A stretch of DNA of 64,000 nt from Angiostrongylus vasorum (taxonomy: Eukaryota; Nematoda; Chromadorea; Rhabditida; Metastrongylidae): contig JADANN010000359.1 of assembly GCA_018806985.1 (NCBI GenBank), forward strand, positions 434,001 to 498,000, in the 5' to 3' direction. Under the pieces are notes generated by a model. That model was not told the DNA's origin. It ran no database searches and saw only the letters and a program-made list of their open reading frames with translations. Positions 59,073 to 64,000 of the stretch are shown piece by piece (the stretch's first letter is position 1; each line of letters starts with the position of its first letter). Position numbers and translations under genes: made by a program.

Positions 59073-59205
59073 TGATCAAAGCAGATATTGATAAACCGAA
59101 TTCCATGCATGGATCACCCAATTTCAGGAGGACAACCAACACCTGGAGAAGGACCAGTAGTAGTACCTGAAGTCCTGTGCCTACCTTTGGCCTTCTGTGA
59201 GTTTT

Positions 59206-59520
59206 ATGAATTGTCAAAATATGCTCGACGATTTCGGTGAATACAACTTTGACGAAATATCAGAGGCAAAAAAGAATAATACAAACAGTGAAAGCAATAC
59301 TTCTAGAAAGAATCAGAATGCGTGTACAAACGGTATTCCGTGCCCACTGAACAATGGACGGCAAGAGATAGATACTGTGATGGATTTTTCGCCGTACAGC
59401 CTTAGCATTTCTTTCCATAAGGATGACGCTCCTTACCAACTTCAGACGATCCCGCACGACGAAGCCACCGGAGAGGACGTCACATGCATCACCTTCCAAG
59501 CAAGAGCTTGTCTCGTGTGA
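59206..59520 (+). CDS. Unassigned ORF, polar and acidic; possible 3' exon
   Basis: 104 codons from ATG 59206 to TGA 59518-59520 (the frame opens at 59164). Contains NMLDDFGEYNFDEISEAKKN, NSESNTSRKNQNACTNGIPC, DTVMDFSPYSLSISFHKDD and TGEDVTCITFQARACLV. The sequence is protein-like and no repeat of the window matches it. It may be the cytoplasmic C-terminus of the Mesh-like protein in another frame or isoform, or part of a neighbouring gene. No domain recognised. Confidence 0.45.
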   Translation: MNCQNMLDDFGEYNFDEISEAKKNNTNSESNTSRKNQNACTNGIPCPLNNGRQEIDTVMDFSPYSLSISFHKDDAPYQLQTIPHDEATGEDVTCITFQARACLV

Positions 59521-59524
59521 TTGT

Positions 59525-60140
59525 TTGTTTCAGAAAAACGATTCCTAGCTATTTTTATCAGTTTTTTTCAAACGAGATAGTAAAACTGTAAATGTCAAAT
59601 GTTGTCATCGACTCTTCCGCCACTTCCTTTCACCGTCCATTTTTGGAACGGAATTCGGCTTCTGTTTTGCTAAGAGTTTCTGCTCCCAATGAAATTTGTT
59701 TAACTGCGTATTACTGTAGGTCTAAGAGATCTCCAGCATGGATTTTTTAGTGAAGGAAAGTTTTGCTAATAAACAACTTGCTAGTCAGATAAAAGTCATG
59801 CTGGAACTCATAGGGAAAGGAGGACATTAAAAGGTTGAACTATGCATCAGTGTAAGTAAAATGGTGGGTACTTGTAGCGTCGTTACAAAGTTGTTCATGG
59901 AAATTCAACATGAGTTGAAGTTCTCTTACGGCAGATCTCGTTATGCGCGTTCTACATTTAAAGTGGCTCCAGTTGTCTCAGCGAACTGACGATGATGCGT
60001 GTTCCTAAGATTTTGCTTTACACTGAAATTGTGCTTCTCAGAATTAAATGATTTATAAGGGAGTCAAAACGTGCAATACTAAGGTTATGTCAGTCAGCAA
60101 AGCAGTAAATAGATGTAAAATATAGCAAATGTACAAAGAT
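59525..60140. other. Non-coding stretch, nothing recognised
   Basis: AT-rich; no repeat family match and no coding signal. Possibly 3' UTR and intergenic sequence. Confidence 0.35.
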
Positions 60141-60149
60141 ACAAAGCTA

Positions 60150-60405
60150 AAGGTCTCGGCGTTGATCAATCCCTGAGGGATGCGCCATGCATTAAGCATC
60201 GTTGGAGGTGATTGAATGCATATCTGGTCTTCACTATGGCTCGCAGTGGTCTACCGATCTATCGAGCCAGTGCTGCCATCCTCCCAGACAAGTGTGGTAC
60301 CAATTTGCCGACCCCGGAGGGATGGAAGGCTTGGCGGGCTATGGGCTCGAGGATCGATTCCACGTGTGTGTCGCAGTAGCGACCACTGCGCTACACGCGC
60401 GTACA
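60150..60405 (-). repeat. tRNA-derived SINE, family S1
   Basis: Well preserved: 'gttgatcaatccctgaggga', 'ttggaggtgattgaatgcat', 'gtgtggtaccaatttgccga', 'gatcgattccacgtgtg' and 'ccactgcgctacacgcgc'. Minus orientation. Confidence 0.75.
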
Positions 60406-60514
60406 ATGAAATGAAGGAAAACATGCTATAAATAAATCAGAATGAACAATAAATGAGTGGACAAATAAGTACAAAGTGTAACGAATATAAGCATAAGAAA
60501 TATATATATAAAGG

Positions 60515-60775
60515 GTCAAGCGTTCAGTGCTGATCAATCCCCTTGGTAGCGCGCCCTGGATTAAACCCCATTCGCAGCACCGCGGAGGTGATTGAATGCA
60601 TATTCAACCTATGCACTGAATTGATGCGGTCGAAGGTTGTACCTAATCAGTGTTTCAGTCCTTCCAGGTAAGTCAGATAGTTGGCAGAACCCAAAACGAC
60701 GGAGGGTTTGATTTCCTCAGTGATCCTACCAAAGACCTTGTGTTGCAGAGCACTATGGCGGTACAAACACCATAA
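60515..60775 (-). repeat. tRNA-derived SINE, family S1 (diverged)
   Basis: 'gctgatcaatccccttggta' and 'ggaggtgattgaatgcatat' immediately follow the previous S1 copy in the same orientation. Confidence 0.6.
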
Positions 60776-61379
60776 AGAAACCGTATATAAAACACTAAAA
60801 TAACGCATGTGACCCACATATGGCTCATAACGTCGTGAATGGTTAGGTGAAATTCGTTTATGTTCAACGAATTTTTCGAGAGTTGCTTAGAACTCGTAGA
60901 CATCTGAGTTTTGATCTGATGACAGCAAATCAGTGAGAGCAGCAATTGTGGCGATTGCTAATATCCTATTGGGACCACTTGTGAGAGATATATTCGAGCA
61001 ACAATCTTTAGATAACCACTTACCTCTCCCTCATTGACTTATTGAGTTTTTTTAAATACCAATTTTAACTCCTTAGAAAGGCACAAAGATTTGAGATATA
61101 AAGTCGTGAACCTAAATCATCAACTTCCTCGAAAAGAAGGACATTTTCGTGGAAAATCATTGTTGCAATAAAAGTGGTTTGATGTAGTTGATGGGACGAG
61201 CGACACGAGTAAAAAACTCTATAAAAAACGTAAACTAGCACTAGCGACGATCGAACCTTTCACAGGAGTCCTTCACTCCTGATTCGATGGCTCTCGTAGC
61301 CACTTACCACGTCATTGGAATTCGTTCTGACAAAAGAACCATGCAGAAAATCTCTGCAATACTTAGCAACGAGAACGGG

Positions 61380-61650
61380 CATAGCGCTGGGTTACGGGTG
61401 TCCAGCAGAGCACATATGCTTCCTTCATCCGACCTCTCGCCCTAGGCAGACTGAGGCTGCGATCCCTGAAGGTTTGGCGGCACGTTGGTGCAAAATTTGT
61501 CTGCGAGAATAAAAACACCGACTTGGCACATTCCGAGACTATAGAAAGTCACTGTATAGGCCAAATTCACATCTAAGATACCACGAATGGGGTCATACGC
61601 AGTGTGCATCTCTAAGGGATTGATCAGGACCGAACCGCGCAGCAGCAAGA
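61380..61650 (+). repeat. Diverged S1-like SINE
   Basis: 'aaatttgtctgcgagaataa' and the end 'ctaagggattgatcaggacc' recall S1 in forward orientation. Weak. Confidence 0.35.
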
Positions 61651-62219
61651 GTGCTTGAACGATTTCTTCAAAAAATTCGCTACACCATCAAGCCACATTT
61701 TTTTCTTCTTTTTTTTTCCCTTTCTCAAACTTTTAGCAAGAGTTCGTCTTTAGTATTCGGCCGAATATAGGCAGAGCTAAAAGCGAAGCGCAAACGAACC
61801 GATTATATAATGAGAAAAGTTGGTAATAAACGAATGAGAAGGGTGGAGTAATGGACATCAAGAGAGTGCAAATGTCCTCTGCAGAAATCACCACTAAGGC
61901 AGGTGCATATGCTTGCAAGTTGCCTGAAAGTCGTGCTCATAGCTTGACACGTCATTTGGATCCTGAAGCAAAATTCACACGCAGAAACAGACTGGAATCA
62001 TCTCGGCCATCTCTAAGAAAGGCGTTTACAACGGAACCTGAAGCATTCGTTAACTGAGTTTCTTCAAGTACCCAATTATGTTGACAGTGGAATGGTCATT
62101 AGAATTCCCCTTGCACTGAGATTCCATGCTTCCAGTGTTATCTAATGCATTGTGTATTAAATAATGTTGTAAATAAGAATTTGTGGAGTTCGATATTTTC
62201 AAGAGATTGTAGACTTGTT

Positions 62220-62595
62220 AGGGGAACAGATAGCACAGTGGCAGTTATGTCCTTTATCATGAGCATGGTGCTAGTTCGATTCCGTTCCCGGCCAACCAAG
62301 TCTCTCATCCCTCTAGGGTAGGGAGATTGGCACCGGACTTGTCTGGGAAAAAATTACTGTCTGCAATCCACTTGGGAACGCTCCAGACCGACTATCTCAG
62401 GACTCCAGGGAGAATCGACTGTACTAGCGTTCTATGACATTCGATATGATATGGAAATCCTCAAGCAACAACCTAAGCCACAAGTAAAAACTTGGAAGAC
62501 CTCCATCGACAATGTATGCGAGGAAACGAATTGGATCTGAGAAATGCTGGGATCCGCACAGTAGATGTGAGGTTGGATCAAACAAAAACGAGAAA
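62220..62595 (+). repeat. tRNA-derived SINE, family S2
   Basis: Head 'agatagcacagtggcagtta' (A box) and 'gctagttcgattccg' (B box), then 'ctgcaatccacttgggaacg' and 'cgaggaaacgaattggatct', ending in 'caaacaaaaacgagaaaaat'-like A-rich sequence. The best preserved S2 head. Confidence 0.75.
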
Positions 62596-62924
62596 AATGT
62601 TGACTTGTTGAAACTTTATCCTTAATATAGCCAATTCTCTTAAGAGATTTTATATTGTTTCTGTTGACAAATCCTTCTTCTTCAAGTAGCTCTCTCCATC
62701 ATTCACTCCTGCTCACCTGCAAATCGATTTTGGCCAAACGTTTTTAAGCGTTTGCTATGGCAACATGTTCATAACCAGTAAGTCTGGATGTTCATGTAGA
62801 GGGGACGACGATTTTAAATAGAATCGATGGACTTCTAAATGGCAGGAAACTGGTGTGAAAACACAAAATGCTCCGCTTTTTGGATTATCGTACAGGCAGT
62901 TGAAATGCAACTGCTCTCAAGCTG

Positions 62925-63115
62925 ATCTGGTCAGACCTGACGAGCTGTGGCGAGCGTTCCGAAACGAGTGGTTGTGGTCGGACATGTCGAGTGGAGTGTC
63001 GACGTTTCCAATATGAGTGCTGAGCGCATTATGCCGATGTTCATTACGGGCCTGAACGGCCCCCTGGTCGGCCCCCCTGACCGGCTGGCACCACCCATTC
63101 ATTCCACCTCACCGC
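62925..63115. other. GC-rich patch of unknown function
   Basis: Clearly richer in G+C and CpG than its surroundings ('ccccctggtcggcccccctg'). ORFs overlap it on both strands, without recognisable domains. It could be a first exon or promoter of the next gene; not supported further. Confidence 0.3.
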
Positions 63116-63654
63116 CTCTTTTCAAAATATTTCGCTGTCGATTTGTATACGATTGTCATTTGTTGAGTTCGTTCTTACACGCCAGTTCGGCATGATTCCT
63201 TCCATTTTTCATTCACTTCTCCCTTTTTTTTCCTCATATTTGCTCTTTCATTAGACTTGCTTCCCCGAAAAGTTCAAGTATTTCGTACCATTTTTTGATC
63301 TTGCTGGTTTACTTGTAAAGACGAATTTGACGTTAGCGTGCTTCTGACCTCTTCACAATGAGAATAGAACTCGCTAGTGTCTTGTCTATTTAGTTAGACG
63401 CTAAACAGTCAGCGGCATCTAATAAACCTAGCTTAGGAAACTGATGAAGGAAAGAAAAATTACAATGAAAGCACTCTTTCGTGAAACCGACCTAATTAGG
63501 ATGGCTGTTTAGTGAGGAAAAAGAATGTCGGTATTATTTCTGGAGCAGTTTAGCCTAGATAAGTGATGGATAGAAAAGGGCAGTTCTTTACAGAGCAAAA
63601 GAAACCCTACAGTTCGCCATGTTAAAGATCTTAACCGAAATGGGAAACATCCGG

Positions 63655-63770
63655 TTTAGACTGATACTCGGCATTTGAATGATTCGTCTTCACATACGGA
63701 ACCTACCACAATTCCCAACTAACTGGTAATTTGGCTGAACTACTGCAGATCATTCCAGCAATTGCTGCAT
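63655..63770 (+). repeat. R3-like fragment
   Basis: 'gatactcggcatttgaatga' and 'tcgtcttcacatacgga' with 'aactggtaatttggctgaac' resemble the R3 start. Confidence 0.35.
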
Positions 63771-63821
63771 AACTTAGCTCACGTATTTCATTTTTATTTG
63801 CATGTATTATAATGGTAGCGG

Positions 63822-64000
63822 GATGGGTAGCGCAGTGGTTATAGGCGCCCTGCAATACACAAGAGATTGATTCCGCGCCCCAGACTCACCAAACCTTCCA
63901 TCCCTCTGGGGTCGGCAAATTGGTGCCAGACTTGTCTGAGAGGATAGCAGCACTGACTCGATACATATTTAGACCATCGGAGTCATTTGGTTGGCCACGT
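63822..64000 (+). repeat. tRNA-derived SINE, family S1, cut by the window end
   Basis: Head 'gggtagcgcagtggttatag' (A box) and 'gagattgattccgcgcc' (B box), then 'gtcggcaaattggtgccaga' and 'cttgtctgagaggatagcag'. Clear pol III box spacing identifies the 5' end of S1. Confidence 0.75.

Noticed and set aside
61851..62057. 68-codon plus-strand ORF
   Set aside because: Polar and open but with no recognised domain, splice context or repeat support; not enough to call a gene.
62947..63195. 82-codon ORF in the GC-rich patch
   Set aside because: Overlapping open frames occur on both strands, as expected from base composition; no domain.
63822..63880. Possible tRNA gene
   Set aside because: A and B boxes are present, but the acceptor and anticodon stems do not pair and the same head is attached to a repeated tail elsewhere, so it is a SINE.

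Overview
The window looks like nuclear DNA of a clade V parasitic nematode, most like a hookworm or another strongylid. The evidence is AT-rich sequence, nematode-type splice sites (TTTCAG/R acceptors, G/GTAAGT-like donors), short introns of about 65-120 bp mixed with kilobase introns full of mobile elements, RTE and Penelope-like retroelements, and several tRNA-derived SINE families. Species assignment is inference.

One host gene dominates the window. From the raw sequence I assembled about 33 plus-strand exons between 11833 and about 59072. They encode a secreted or type I membrane protein of roughly 1,330 codons with a signal peptide, NIDO domain, IPT/TIG-like segment, a long insertion, AMOP domain, vWD-like region, sushi (CCP) domain, one transmembrane helix and a short basic tail. 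This is the order of the Mesh/SUSD2 family (Drosophila Mesh of smooth septate junctions; the C. elegans relative is, from memory, K03H1.5). Exon phases agree at almost every junction. The copy carries lesions: a frameshift in exon 7, an in-frame TGA in exon 12, a frameshift in exon 16 and a broken junction inside the AMOP exon. The exon(s) for the start of the vWD domain cannot be found. It is either a decaying or assembly-damaged copy, or a real gene seen through base errors.

Layout. 1-11.8 kb: repeats, a degenerate minus-strand RTE copy (1.0-2.8 kb), an inverted pair of retroelement ends (6.76-7.33 kb), and an intronless, broken minus-strand copy of ribosomal protein uL2 (7.85-8.35 kb). 11.8-29 kb: exons 1-22, with SINEs, foldback elements, two Penelope-like 3' fragments and an RTE-1-type copy in the introns. 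29-35.7 kb: exon-free, with a nearly full-length dead RTE copy. 35.7-48.7 kb: exons 23-32, two more RTE copies and an unrecognised ORF in an intron. 48.7-59 kb: a retroelement cluster (minus-strand Penelope-like element, RTE copy, RTE-1-type copy, Penelope-like element with YIDD and GIY-YIG) before the possible last exon. 59-64 kb: an unassigned ORF, SINEs and a GC-rich patch that may mark the next gene.

The most interesting signal is a hammerhead-ribozyme-like core (CTGANGA, a GC hairpin, then GAAAC) at the 3' ends of the Penelope-like copies, in the same place in each. A second, diverged repeat family has a similar core. I see no operon, CRISPR array, rRNA or convincing functional tRNA gene.
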